Source: Treponema sp. J25
Lineage (GTDB): Bacteria > Spirochaetota > Spirochaetia > Treponematales > Breznakiellaceae
Length of the DNA: 64,000 nt
Assembly: GCF_004343725.1 (NCBI RefSeq)
Contig: NZ_PTQW01000005.1
Coordinates: forward strand, 62,001-126,000
Direction of reading: 5' to 3'
Shown: one piece after another, positions 43,076-52,039 of the stretch
Position numbering within the stretch: the stretch's first letter is position 1
Layout: each line of letters starts with the position of its first letter
Made by a program: the position numbers and the translations under genes
Notes under the pieces: model-generated
Database searches by the model: none
Seen by the model: the letters and a program-made list of their open reading frames with translations, nothing else
What the model was told of the DNA's origin: nothing

Positions 43076-44888
43076 TTGGAATATTGCTCTCCTTATGTTG
43101 CCCCTCGGAGGGTTGAGCATCGCTCTTTTTGCAAAAACCCTGGGGAATAGCAGAGTTCGCGATGGATTAGATTTTCTTGCAGGAATAGGGGGCATTGTTC
43201 TCCCCCTGGTACTTCTTGGTCCCCTCTATGTGGTAATAAAAGAAAAACCCTGGTATCCCTTTGTGGGACAGCAACCAGACCTCTTAGGGATTCAGCTTTC
43301 CTTTGATGGTCTTTTTTGGCTTTTAAGTCTTCTGGGGCTCATAGGTTCCTTTCTTTCCTGGCTCTATACCCGTTCTACGGCATTAAAGGGGCCGGTTTTT
43401 ACTGCCCTTTTGTGTCTCCAAACCTTTGGCCTTATAGCAACGGCGGCCTCGGCGGACCTTTTCAACCTGTTTGTCTGTTTTGAGATTCTCGGCATTGCTT
43501 CGTACGTGCTGGTAGCCCTGGCAGGGAAAGGAAGGGCCTTTTTAGCAAGCTTTAGTTACATGATGGTAAGTTCTGCCAGCATGTTGTTCTTTCTTCTGGG
43601 GGTCTTTGGGCTCTATAAAGTAACGGGTCGTCTTTCCTATAGCGGGATAAGTCAGGTCCTTGCGGGGGGAATAAGCGCCGAATCGGTGTGGATGGTGCGA
43701 CTTTCGGTGATCTGTATTGTAGGGGCTACGGCGGTGCGGATTGCCGTTCTGCCGGTCTATGGGTGGCTGCCTGAGGCCCATGCCTCGGCTCCCCATGGGG
43801 TTTCGGCAGTTCTCTCGGGGGTACTCATTAAGGTGCCCCTTTTTGCGTTGGGGCGCTTTTTGTTCACCCTGCAACAGGATGTGCCATTCCTTGCCCCTGA
43901 TGTGCAGCGGCTTACCCAGATTCTCGGTACCGCTGGAACCTTTACTTCCCTGGTGGCCACGGTGCTTTCCCTTTGTCAGCGGGATGCGAAGCTTATATTA
44001 GCCTATTCCTCTATCAGCCACATTGGGTATATCGTCGCTGCCTGGTCCCTCGCTTCCCCCCTTGGGTTTGTAGTGGCCTATCTCCATGCCTTTTCCCATG
44101 CCATGGCAAAGGGTATCCTCTTCCTTACCGTAGGAACCGTCTCAGACAGGCTTGGAGAACGGAATGTGGATAAGGCCCGTGGGGGGCTTAGCCAGGGTTG
44201 GTTTTTGTTTGGGGCTTTCCTTGTGGGGGTCCTTTCCCTCGCGGCCCTTCCACCCCTTGGAGGATGGGTAAGTAAGGGGGCGGTTGCGGAGCTCTACAAA
44301 GGGGGGTGGCAATATACGATTCTTTTTATAAGTTCCTGGGGAACGATGGCGGCCATGCTTCGTCTCTCCCAATTGTTCTGGCATCCCTTTTCTGGAAAGT
44401 CTTTTTTCCCCTCTTTTCTTAAAAAACCTTTTCCAGCTTTATCTTCTCTGGAACCTGTTTTCCCCTCTTCCTCAGGGGGGGCATCGATTTCGGGGGGTAA
44501 ATCGGCTTCTGGTGAAGTTTCCCAGGATGCTGATGCTTCCCAGGGGAACGGGAAACAACGCTTACCCCGGGGGACACTATTTTCAATAACTCTATATGGA
44601 CTCCTTTGTATCGCGAGCGGTGTTTTTGCCCACCCCTGGATTTCATTGGTTACATCCCTTTTATCTCCTACCCCCGCGGCCCATGAAAAGGGCATAACCA
44701 TCCCGCAGCCCTCTGGTTCTGCTTTTATTACGATAGTTGCGGGGGCCCTCCTGTTTGGACTATCCCGCACCAGAAGGGGAGGGCAACTCCTGCAGCTTAT
44801 CCGAAACCGTCCCCAGAGCTTTGAAGGCCTTGTGGGGGCCTTCAGTGTGGCCATAGGCGCTCTCGCAGCCCTCTTACTTATTCCCTGA
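43062..44888 (+). CDS. mrpD: Mrp/Mnh antiporter subunit D (NuoL/M/N family)
   Basis: 608 residues, about 14 helices, proton-channel family shared with complex I. The key Glu helix reads DLFNLFVCFEILGIASYVLVAL; the Lys helix is in LPVYGWLPEAHASAPHGVSAVLSGVLIK; the broken helix region is YSSISHIGYIVAAWS. A Ser/Gly-rich insert (about 465-510) is unlike most relatives. It is the only large antiporter-like subunit in this operon; the MrpA N-terminal half is missing. AAGGA precedes ATG 43062. Confidence 0.92.
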   Translation: MHPIDWNIALLMLPLGGLSIALFAKTLGNSRVRDGLDFLAGIGGIVLPLVLLGPLYVVIKEKPWYPFVGQQPDLLGIQLSFDGLFWLLSLLGLIGSFLSWLYTRSTALKGPVFTALLCLQTFGLIATAASADLFNLFVCFEILGIASYVLVALAGKGRAFLASFSYMMVSSASMLFFLLGVFGLYKVTGRLSYSGISQVLAGGISAESVWMVRLSVICIVGATAVRIAVLPVYGWLPEAHASAPHGVSAVLSGVLIKVPLFALGRFLFTLQQDVPFLAPDVQRLTQILGTAGTFTSLVATVLSLCQRDAKLILAYSSISHIGYIVAAWSLASPLGFVVAYLHAFSHAMAKGILFLTVGTVSDRLGERNVDKARGGLSQGWFLFGAFLVGVLSLAALPPLGGWVSKGAVAELYKGGWQYTILFISSWGTMAAMLRLSQLFWHPFSGKSFFPSFLKKPFPALSSLEPVFPSSSGGASISGGKSASGEVSQDADASQGNGKQRLPRGTLFSITLYGLLCIASGVFAHPWISLVTSLLSPTPAAHEKGITIPQPSGSAFITIVAGALLFGLSRTRRGGQLLQLIRNRPQSFEGLVGAFSVAIGALAALLLIP

Positions 44889-44937
44889 TTAGAGGGGGAT
44901 TCATACAGGAGAAAAGGAGGGGCTGGCTTTCTCTGGG

Positions 44938-46116
44938 TTACGGTTCCATAATGCGAATGTCTACCAGGGTGATATCATCGGCCAGGTGGGATTCGCCAAT
45001 CCAGGAGGTAATGGTTTCGTTGAGTCGGTCCTGGAGAGCTGCAGGCGAAAGCCGGTGGATGTCCCGGACTAATTCCAGGGCCTTATCGTCGCCATAGCGT
45101 TCTCCAAAGGGGTCGGTCATGTCGGTGAGTCCATCCGAAAAGGCCACAAGCCGCATCCCCTTCAACATAGGAAGCAGGATAGGAGCATCGATGTCGATCT
45201 CCGGAGCAATCCCTAAAGGAGGCATGGTGGGCTTGGCCATTTTGCAGGCTAATTTCTTTTCCTGTTCCTGGGGCATAAAAATAACCACCGGTGAAAAACC
45301 GCAATTGTGAAGTTCAATGGTTTTTTCCTTAAAATTGAGGTAAAACAGAACCGCCGCCACAAAGACATCCTCGGGATTTAGATCCCGGATCATGCCGTTG
45401 AGGAGCTTGGTAGTCTCTACAGGGGTCCCTGAATGATGGAATAGGGCCAGGGCAGAAAAGAAGGCCCCCAGGGCAGTGGTGGTTAAGGATCCAGAAAGGT
45501 TTTTCCCTGCCACATCAAAACACCCTACCAGATACTGGTCCCCATCGAACCGGTAGGCCCGGTAAAAGTCGCCTCCCACCTCGTGGGCCATGCGATTAAA
45601 AAAAGTAATCCTTACGCGGGGATCTTCGGGAAGACTTCGAGAAAGCAGGTACCGCTGGATTTCTCCCGCCCGCCGCAGATCCTGGGCCCGCAGTTCATTC
45701 AGATATACCAGCATATCCTGAAGGCTTACGATGCCCAAATAACTGCGGTGATGCTGGACGATAAACCAACTGGTCTGTTCATTCTGTTGTTCTTTTAAGG
45801 CCTCGGCGACAATACGATCCACGTAATCAGTGGCCTCTACTGTTTTACGGGCCGGTATCATGTAGGCATCAAGGTCTTTTTGCCAGAACCGTTTCCATGC
45901 CGATTCTACGAGTTCCTCAAGGACGTGGCGCGGAACTACTCCTAACACGGCTCCATCCCGTTCTACCGGAATCACCTTAAGCTCTGGTCGATCCTGAATC
46001 ATCTCCAGGGCCCACCCCGCTTCGGAACCCGCGCTCAATGGTTCAATACAGTCGGCGATAAAACCAACCTGGAGGGGTGAAAACATCCGCCCTATTTGTC
46101 GTGCTGTAATTGCCAT
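44938..46116 (-). CDS. CBS-domain PP2C-type (SpoIIE/RsbU-like) serine phosphatase
   Basis: 392 residues. N-terminal half: two CBS-like repeats (about 10-75 and 80-145; PVERDGAVLGVVPRHVL, IVQHHRSYLGIVSLQDML). C-terminal half: SpoIIE/PP2C domain with metal-binding Asp in EVGGDFYRAY, GCFDVAGKN, VAFSDGLTDM and LADDITLVDIRI. Such phosphatases act on anti-sigma antagonists; the STAS protein at 13815 is not a likely substrate because it lacks the Ser. The CBS part may bind adenine nucleotides. It has a TTTAAA-17-TATAAT promoter. Confidence 0.88.
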   Translation of the reverse strand: MAITARQIGRMFSPLQVGFIADCIEPLSAGSEAGWALEMIQDRPELKVIPVERDGAVLGVVPRHVLEELVESAWKRFWQKDLDAYMIPARKTVEATDYVDRIVAEALKEQQNEQTSWFIVQHHRSYLGIVSLQDMLVYLNELRAQDLRRAGEIQRYLLSRSLPEDPRVRITFFNRMAHEVGGDFYRAYRFDGDQYLVGCFDVAGKNLSGSLTTTALGAFFSALALFHHSGTPVETTKLLNGMIRDLNPEDVFVAAVLFYLNFKEKTIELHNCGFSPVVIFMPQEQEKKLACKMAKPTMPPLGIAPEIDIDAPILLPMLKGMRLVAFSDGLTDMTDPFGERYGDDKALELVRDIHRLSPAALQDRLNETITSWIGESHLADDITLVDIRIMEP

Positions 46117-46155
46117 AGCCTTCCTCTTGCGATTACTTTTGCGATGATGGGGATC

Positions 46156-46184
46156 ATTATATGACGAAAATGGCGAATTTTAAA
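46156..46184 (-). promoter_or_regulatory. Sigma-70-type promoter of the CBS-PP2C gene
   Basis: On the minus strand TTTAAA (46179-46184), 17-bp spacer, perfect TATAAT (46156-46161), 40 nt before the ATG at 46116. Confidence 0.6.
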
Positions 46185-46398
46185 GTTTTTTTATTCCTTT
46201 TTCTTTGAAATATGACAAATATCCAGTATACTAATGCTGTTATAAAACGAGAGGGAAAATCTCTTTTTTCAGGGAGGTTTGGTAAAGGCCCTCGGTGCTT
46301 CACAGGTTTTCTCCCTGCGAATTTTGATTCTTCAGGAATTGGTTTCCCCCAAAAATAGGGCGGGATAGGAATACACAACACGAAAGGAGAGATATCGG

Positions 46399-47637
46399 TT
46401 GTTTAATGGGTTAAAGAAATGGTTTTCTTCTATTCTCTCGGGGGTACAGCAGGGGGTCAAAACTATCCTTGGCTCACTGAGAAAAACCCCGAGTCCCCTG
46501 GTAGATCGAATTATGGCGGATGCCCTACGGCTTGCGGAGTTACCCTCTCCTACAGAGGGTGAAACAGAACGGATCCGTTTTATAAAAGAACGGCTTGATG
46601 CCCTGGGTGTACAAAGCTTGCTTGATGAAGGGGGCTTTTTATGGGCCCGTCTGGCGGGGGAACGGCAAAGGGAAGGGGATCCCTTGCTTCTGTATACCAA
46701 TGTGGGAACTGCCCATTGGCATCAAACCTATAGTCTCGGTCGAGTAACCACTGAAAAAGCCTATGGTTCGGGCCTGTCGGATGCCCTGGGCCCGGCGCTC
46801 CTTATTTCTCTAGCGGAGGCCCGGGAGACGGGGGCCCTGCCGTTGCATACTGATGTGGTGCTCCTGTTTGCGGCCCAACACTCGGAGGCCCTTGATGAGG
46901 CTCTTTTTTCTCGTCTAGCCCGGGACCGTCTGTTACGCCCTCAGGTGGCTCTTATAGTGCAGGGGTTTCTTTTGGGCAGGGTTACCACAAAGACCCTGGG
47001 AACTCACCGATTAGAGGTGATTGTGGGCGGGGCCCCCGGAACTCTCGCTGGCGGACCTGCAGGAAGCGGAACCATCGGTGGGGGACCGGCAGGAAGTGGT
47101 GGCGCAAAAAGCTCCGATGCGGTGAAGGCCACCGTGGAGATTGCCCAAAAGTTAGCGGGCCTTTCCTGGGATACCTCTGGATCTACCCGCTGTTGGATCC
47201 GACGGATTGAAGCAGGTTCTGGTTTTGGAAAAGAAGCTACCGAGGGAGTTCTCGAGATAGAGCTTGAATCTGCCGCAGAGGACCTACTCAAAATGGCGGT
47301 CCAGGTTGCTAGTGCCACCGCCCAGACGACGGCAACCGCCCTTGGTGTGGGAGCAACAATCCATAATCGGGGATCTATTCCGGTGGGGCAGGACCGATTG
47401 ATGGAACCGGTAACAAAAAAAATTACTTCCCTCTGTCGGGATCATCATATCAAGGTCCAGGAAACATCCTCTCCAGATATGTCGGCCTTTTTTACGGTCC
47501 ATGGTGTTCCTGCGGCTACCCTGGGGGTGGCGCAGGGGAAAGAGGGGCTTACCCAGGATGAAATTGATATTGCCTCGTTAGAAAAAGGACGGGAACTCCT
47601 TTTTGCTCTTCTCTCTTCGCTGGATAAGGAGGGATAA
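46399..47637 (+). CDS. M20-like peptidase homologue with missing metal ligands
   Basis: 412 residues. The outline is M20: LAELPSPTEGETERIRFIKERL at the front, a GSGLSDALGPALLISLAEA segment like the GxGxxDMK region, and TSSPDMSAFFTVHGVPAATLGV near the end. Most zinc ligands are changed: the HxD site reads YTNVGT, the DEE site reads AQHSE, and the last His region reads GLTQDEIDI. A Gly-rich insert with a doubled GGPAGSG lies near 215-235, where the lid domain begins. It is probably inactive as a peptidase. Start is TTG 46399 with AGGAGA upstream. Its stop overlaps the gpgS ATG (TAATG), so the two are coupled. Confidence 0.65.
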   Translation: MFNGLKKWFSSILSGVQQGVKTILGSLRKTPSPLVDRIMADALRLAELPSPTEGETERIRFIKERLDALGVQSLLDEGGFLWARLAGERQREGDPLLLYTNVGTAHWHQTYSLGRVTTEKAYGSGLSDALGPALLISLAEARETGALPLHTDVVLLFAAQHSEALDEALFSRLARDRLLRPQVALIVQGFLLGRVTTKTLGTHRLEVIVGGAPGTLAGGPAGSGTIGGGPAGSGGAKSSDAVKATVEIAQKLAGLSWDTSGSTRCWIRRIEAGSGFGKEATEGVLEIELESAAEDLLKMAVQVASATAQTTATALGVGATIHNRGSIPVGQDRLMEPVTKKITSLCRDHHIKVQETSSPDMSAFFTVHGVPAATLGVAQGKEGLTQDEIDIASLEKGRELLFALLSSLDKEG

Positions 47638-48620
47638 TGGAACTCCAAGGGAATCTTTTAGAGCGTACCTGGCACCATTCTCGCTTTCAGGATGTAGCCC
47701 ATCTTGTGACATTAAAACAGAAAAAGGGGCTTTCTATTTCTCTTGCTTTTCCTACGTTAAATGAAGAAGCCACTATTGGGAAGGAAATCCTGGTCATAAA
47801 AACAGAACTTATGGATCGCTATCCTCTGCTCGATGAGATTGTGGTGATCGATTCTTCTTCGCAGGATAAGACCCGGGAAATTGCTCAGCGCTTTGGGGCC
47901 CGGGTATATGAATCAAAAACGATTCTTACTTCTTATGGTTCATATAAAGGGAAGGGTGAAAATCTCTGGAAAAGTCTCTATGTCCTTAAAGGAGACATTA
48001 TTGTCTGGGTTGATGCGGATATTTCTAATATTTCTCCCAAATTCGTCTATGCCCTGGTGGGGCCCCTTCTGGAATATGATTCCATTGGGTATGTAAAGGC
48101 CTTTTATGAACGGCCCATGCAATCTGCCAAGGGAATCATGCCCTCTGGGGGTGGTCGGGTCACCGAAATTTTGGTGCGCCCCCTCTTTTCTCTCTATTAC
48201 CCCGAATTGGCCTATTTTATTCAGCCCCTCTCAGGGGAATATGCGGGGCGCCGCACTATCCTTGAGCGCCTGTCCTTTTCGGTCGGGTATGGGGTAGAAC
48301 TGGGGCACCTCCTCGATCTGTACCATGAGTATGGGATGGGCATCTTCGCCCAGGTAGACCTGGATATTCGGGTGCATCGGAATCAAAGTACCGAAGCCCT
48401 GGGGAAAATGGCCTACGGGATTCTCAGGACCTTTTTTAATCGGGCCCAGCGCTATGGGGAAGCTCAGATCCTCAGGGACCTCCATCCCTATCATCTTACC
48501 CTCCAGGTAGAAGGGGACCAGCACCGAATTCAGCGACATGAAATTCCTGCCACCGAACGGCCCCCGATGATAGAAATTCCTGAATATCAAAATCGCTTTA
48601 AGAGAGAATCGAACCCCTAA
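47637..48620 (+). CDS. gpgS: Glucosyl-3-phosphoglycerate synthase-like glycosyltransferase
   Basis: 327 residues, GT-A fold of family GT81. Seen: SLAFPTLNEEATIGKEI, the VVIDSSSQDKT nucleotide site, the DxD-type motif WVDADISN, and the segments PSGGGRVTEILVRPLFS, PLSGEYAGRR and VGYGVELGHLLDLY that typify GpgS. GpgS joins glucose from an NDP-glucose to 3-phosphoglycerate, the first step to the compatible solute glucosylglycerate. No GpgP phosphatase gene is nearby. Coupled to the M20-like gene. Confidence 0.85.
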   Translation: MELQGNLLERTWHHSRFQDVAHLVTLKQKKGLSISLAFPTLNEEATIGKEILVIKTELMDRYPLLDEIVVIDSSSQDKTREIAQRFGARVYESKTILTSYGSYKGKGENLWKSLYVLKGDIIVWVDADISNISPKFVYALVGPLLEYDSIGYVKAFYERPMQSAKGIMPSGGGRVTEILVRPLFSLYYPELAYFIQPLSGEYAGRRTILERLSFSVGYGVELGHLLDLYHEYGMGIFAQVDLDIRVHRNQSTEALGKMAYGILRTFFNRAQRYGEAQILRDLHPYHLTLQVEGDQHRIQRHEIPATERPPMIEIPEYQNRFKRESNP

Positions 48621-48654
48621 GAGCCCGACAGAGAGAGCCTCAAAAAGGATTGGT

Positions 48655-48690
48655 AAAAAGGGGTAAAAAGGGCTCCGCGGGTAAAAGCCC
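48655..48690 (-). terminator. Intrinsic terminator downstream of carB
   Basis: On the minus strand GGGCT (48686-48690) pairs with AGCCC (48670-48674), followed by TTTTT and, after ACCCC, a second TTTTT. It lies after a further region of strong hairpins (48727-48782). Confidence 0.5.
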
Positions 48691-48708
48691 ACCGGCGAGG
48701 GTTCTTGT

Positions 48709-48786
48709 GGGCAGGACGCTGGAAAACCACCGGAAAATCCTCTTTTCGGTGGAAGCTGGTCCCTCAAGAGGGGACCGCTTCCTGCC
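48709..48786. other. Strongly structured region between gpgS and carB
   Basis: Hairpin A CCACCG-G-AAAA/TTTTCGGTGG (48727-48752) with one bulged G, hairpin B GGAAGC-T-GGTCCC/GGGACCGCTTCC (48751-48782), and a competing long-range stem GGCAGGA/TCCTGCC (48710-48716/48780-48786). A and B share two bases and the outer stem competes with B, so the folds exclude each other. On the minus strand hairpin A is followed by TTTT and may be a first terminator for carAB. Confidence 0.45.
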
Positions 48787-48811
48787 GGAGGGTTCTGTTT
48801 CGTTGTAAAAA

Positions 48812-51800
48812 TTACTGATAGTCTTCCCAGGCCTTTATCTCAAGGCCCCGTTTGTTTTTGTATTCCAGGGCTTCGATAAATTGCCGGGCCACCTTGATGT
48901 TGGTAAAGAGGGGAATATCAAAATCAATGGCCATACGTCGAATCAGGTAGTCATTCTTGAGTTCCGTCTGGCGATTGTTTTTAGGAATATTGATAACCAG
49001 GTCGATTTCTCGCCGTTTGAGCATGCCCGCAATGTTGGGTTCCTTTGATTCCAGGGGCCAGTTCAGGGCTTTTACGGGCACCCCCCGGCTTTCCAGGAAT
49101 TTTGCGGTTCCCCGGGATGCATAGAGAGTATAACCCATGGCAACGAGTTTTTGCGCCGAATCGAGGAAGTCCACCTTATCTTCCAGGGGCCCGGTAGAAA
49201 GGAGGATGTTCTTTTTGGGAACCCGGTAACCCACCGAAAGCAGGGCCTTCATAAAGGCATCGTCTAACTCACTGCCAATACAGCCCACCTCGCCGGTGGA
49301 AGCCATTTCTACCCCCAGAATGGGATCTGCCCCATGGAGGCGGGAAAAACTGAACTGAGCCGCCTTTACGCCCACCCACTCTAGGTCCAGGGCGGAAGTG
49401 CCGGGGTGTTGGACCGGTTCGTCCAGCATGGCCCGGGTGGCCAGGTCTATCATGTTGACCCGACTCACCTTGGAACAGAAGGGGAAACTCCGGCTTGCCC
49501 GGAGGTTGCATTCGATGACCCGGACGTGGTTCCGCTGGGCAAGGAACTGAATGTTAAAGGGTCCGGTAATGTCCAGGGCCCGGGCAATCTGGGCGGTGAT
49601 TTTTCGGATCTTCCGGACCGTTTCGATGTAGAGCCGCTGGGCAGGGAGCACCACCGTGGCATCCCCCGAATGGACCCCCGCATTCTCGATGTGTTCCGTA
49701 ATGGCATCATAGAGGATTTCTCCCCGTTTGGCCACCGCATCGATTTCAATTTCCTTAGAGTTTTCGATGAATTTGGAGATAACCACCGGGTGTTCGGGAG
49801 ACACGTCTGCCGCCAGAGCAAGAAACCGTTCCAGGCTTTCATCGTCCCAGGCCACATTCATGGCGGCCCCCGAAAGGACGTAACTTGGTCGGATAAGCAC
49901 GGGGTACCCCACCTCGTGGGCAAAATTTCGGGCCGCCTCTATGCTGCTGAGCTCCTTCCATGCGGGCTGGTCAATCCCGAGCTTGTCCAGCAGGGCCGAA
50001 AACTTGTGGCGATCCTCGGCGGTGTCGATTGCGGTGGGATGGGTGCCGTATATTACCACCCCCGCTTTGAAAAGTTTCATGGCCAGGTTGTTGGGGATCT
50101 GGCCCCCCATGGAAAGGATTACCCCATCGGGCCGTTCTCGCTCATAAATGTCCAGGACCCGTTCAAGGGTAAGCTCTTCAAAATAAAGCCGATCACACAC
50201 ATCGTAGTCGGTGGAAACCGTTTCGGGGTTACAGTTCACCATGATGGTGTATCGCCCCGCTTTTCGGGCCGTCTGAATGGCATTGACGCAGCACCAGTCA
50301 AATTCGACGCTACTACCGATCCGGTAGGCCCCCGAACCGAGGACCATGACCCCCCGATTAGCGGGCACCACATCGTCGATGGTGGCGGCCCCGCTGGACG
50401 CGCCGGTTGCCGCCCCGTAGGTCATGTACAAGTAATTGGTCTTAGCTGGATATTCGGCTGCGAGGGTATCGATTTGTTTGATGGCCGGTCGAATTCGATA
50501 TTCTTCCCGGAGGCTGCGGATCCGATCTTCAGAAAAGCCTAGAATCGCACCAATCCGAGCATCGGAAAAGCCCATCCGCTTTGCCTGGGCAAGGAGTTCC
50601 CGGTCCGGGAGTTTGCCTTTATGGTCCCGTAACCTTCGTTCTACCCCCAGCACCCGCTGAAGGCTGTATAAAAACCAGCGGTCTATTTTGGTAAGCCGAT
50701 AGATCCGTTCCACCGACCATCCTTCGTCCAGGGCTTTATAAATGGCAAAGATCCGCCGATCCGTGGGTTTTGCCAGGGCTTCCTTAAGGTTAGTAAAGCC
50801 GCTGCCTAGAAGGGCCTCGTCCGCCGCAAGGCCGGGGGCCCCAATGCCCAGCATCCGCAGGGCCTTTTGGATTGCCTCCTCAAAGGTGCGGGCAATGGAC
50901 ATCACTTCGCCCACTGACTTCATCTCCGAACCAATCCGCTGGTCCACATTTTTGAATTTGGTAAGATCCCACCGGGGAACCTTAACGACACAATAATCCA
51001 GAGCAGGCTCAAAACAGCTCTTTGTAACCCGGGTAATGCGGTTTTCTATTTCTGTTAAGGAATACCCCAGGGCGAGTTTGGCAGCCACGAACGCAAGGGG
51101 ATAGCCCGTAGCCTTAGATGCGAGGGCTGAACTTCGGGAAAGTCGGGCGTTTACTTCGATGATCCGGTAGTCCTCCGAGTGAGGATCCAGGGCGTACTGG
51201 ATATTGCATTCTCCAACTATCCCCAGGTGTCGGATGACATCGATGGCGATGCGGCGCAACTTGTGGTATTCCGAATCAGTAAGGGTCTGAGAGGGCGCTA
51301 CGACAATGCTTTCGCCGGTGTGAATCCCCAGGGGATCGAAGTTTTCCATGTTACACACGGTGATGCAGTTATCAAATTGATCCCGGACCACCTCATACTC
51401 AATCTCTTTCCAGCCCCCCAGCCATTCTTCTACCAGTACCTGGGGAGAGTGGGCAAAGGCCCGGTCGCAGCGACGGACCAGTTCTTCCTCGTTTTTGCAG
51501 ATCCCCGAACCGGAGCCCCCTAAGGCATAGGCCACCCGGATCATCACGGGGTAGCCGATTTTCTGGGCCGCCTCTCGGGCTTCGTCGGTGCTGGTGGTGG
51601 CGATGCTCCGGGGCGTCTTGGCCCCAATTTCGTTGAGCCGTTGCACAAAGAGTTCCCGATCTTCCGTGTCTTCGATGGCCCGAACCGGCGTACCGAGTAC
51701 CTGAACCCCATACTTGTACAGGATTCCCTCTTTTTCCAGGGCGACGCCACAATTTAATGCCGTTTGTCCGCCGAAGGAAAGGAGAATCCCATCGGGCCGT

Positions 51801-52039
51801 TCCTTTTCTATTACCTGGCGGACATACTCCGGTGTGACCGGCAGAAAGTAGGTTCTATCCGCCATGCCTTCGCTGGTTTGAATGGTGGCGATATTCGGAT
51901 TGATGAGGACGGTGGTGATTCCTTCTTCTTTCAGGGCCTTCAGAGCCTGGGATCCGGAGTAATCGAATTCCCCGGCCTGCCCGATTTTAAGGGCCCCCGA
52001 GCCTAACACCAGAACCTTTTGTACGGGTACCCGTTTCAT
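48812..52039 (-). CDS. carB: Carbamoyl-phosphate synthase large subunit
   Basis: 1075 residues, the standard length. Two homologous ATP-grasp halves (first: VLGSGALKIGQAGEFDYSGSQ; second: VLGSGAYRIGSSVEFDWCCV) and a C-terminal MGS-like allosteric domain (GYTLYASRGTAKFLESRGV, KNNRQTE). It makes carbamoyl phosphate from bicarbonate, ammonia from CarA, and two ATP for pyrimidine and arginine synthesis. It overlaps carA by 4 nt (ATGA). Confidence 0.97.
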   Translation of the reverse strand: MKRVPVQKVLVLGSGALKIGQAGEFDYSGSQALKALKEEGITTVLINPNIATIQTSEGMADRTYFLPVTPEYVRQVIEKERPDGILLSFGGQTALNCGVALEKEGILYKYGVQVLGTPVRAIEDTEDRELFVQRLNEIGAKTPRSIATTSTDEAREAAQKIGYPVMIRVAYALGGSGSGICKNEEELVRRCDRAFAHSPQVLVEEWLGGWKEIEYEVVRDQFDNCITVCNMENFDPLGIHTGESIVVAPSQTLTDSEYHKLRRIAIDVIRHLGIVGECNIQYALDPHSEDYRIIEVNARLSRSSALASKATGYPLAFVAAKLALGYSLTEIENRITRVTKSCFEPALDYCVVKVPRWDLTKFKNVDQRIGSEMKSVGEVMSIARTFEEAIQKALRMLGIGAPGLAADEALLGSGFTNLKEALAKPTDRRIFAIYKALDEGWSVERIYRLTKIDRWFLYSLQRVLGVERRLRDHKGKLPDRELLAQAKRMGFSDARIGAILGFSEDRIRSLREEYRIRPAIKQIDTLAAEYPAKTNYLYMTYGAATGASSGAATIDDVVPANRGVMVLGSGAYRIGSSVEFDWCCVNAIQTARKAGRYTIMVNCNPETVSTDYDVCDRLYFEELTLERVLDIYERERPDGVILSMGGQIPNNLAMKLFKAGVVIYGTHPTAIDTAEDRHKFSALLDKLGIDQPAWKELSSIEAARNFAHEVGYPVLIRPSYVLSGAAMNVAWDDESLERFLALAADVSPEHPVVISKFIENSKEIEIDAVAKRGEILYDAITEHIENAGVHSGDATVVLPAQRLYIETVRKIRKITAQIARALDITGPFNIQFLAQRNHVRVIECNLRASRSFPFCSKVSRVNMIDLATRAMLDEPVQHPGTSALDLEWVGVKAAQFSFSRLHGADPILGVEMASTGEVGCIGSELDDAFMKALLSVGYRVPKKNILLSTGPLEDKVDFLDSAQKLVAMGYTLYASRGTAKFLESRGVPVKALNWPLESKEPNIAGMLKRREIDLVINIPKNNRQTELKNDYLIRRMAIDFDIPLFTNIKVARQFIEALEYKNKRGLEIKAWEDYQ

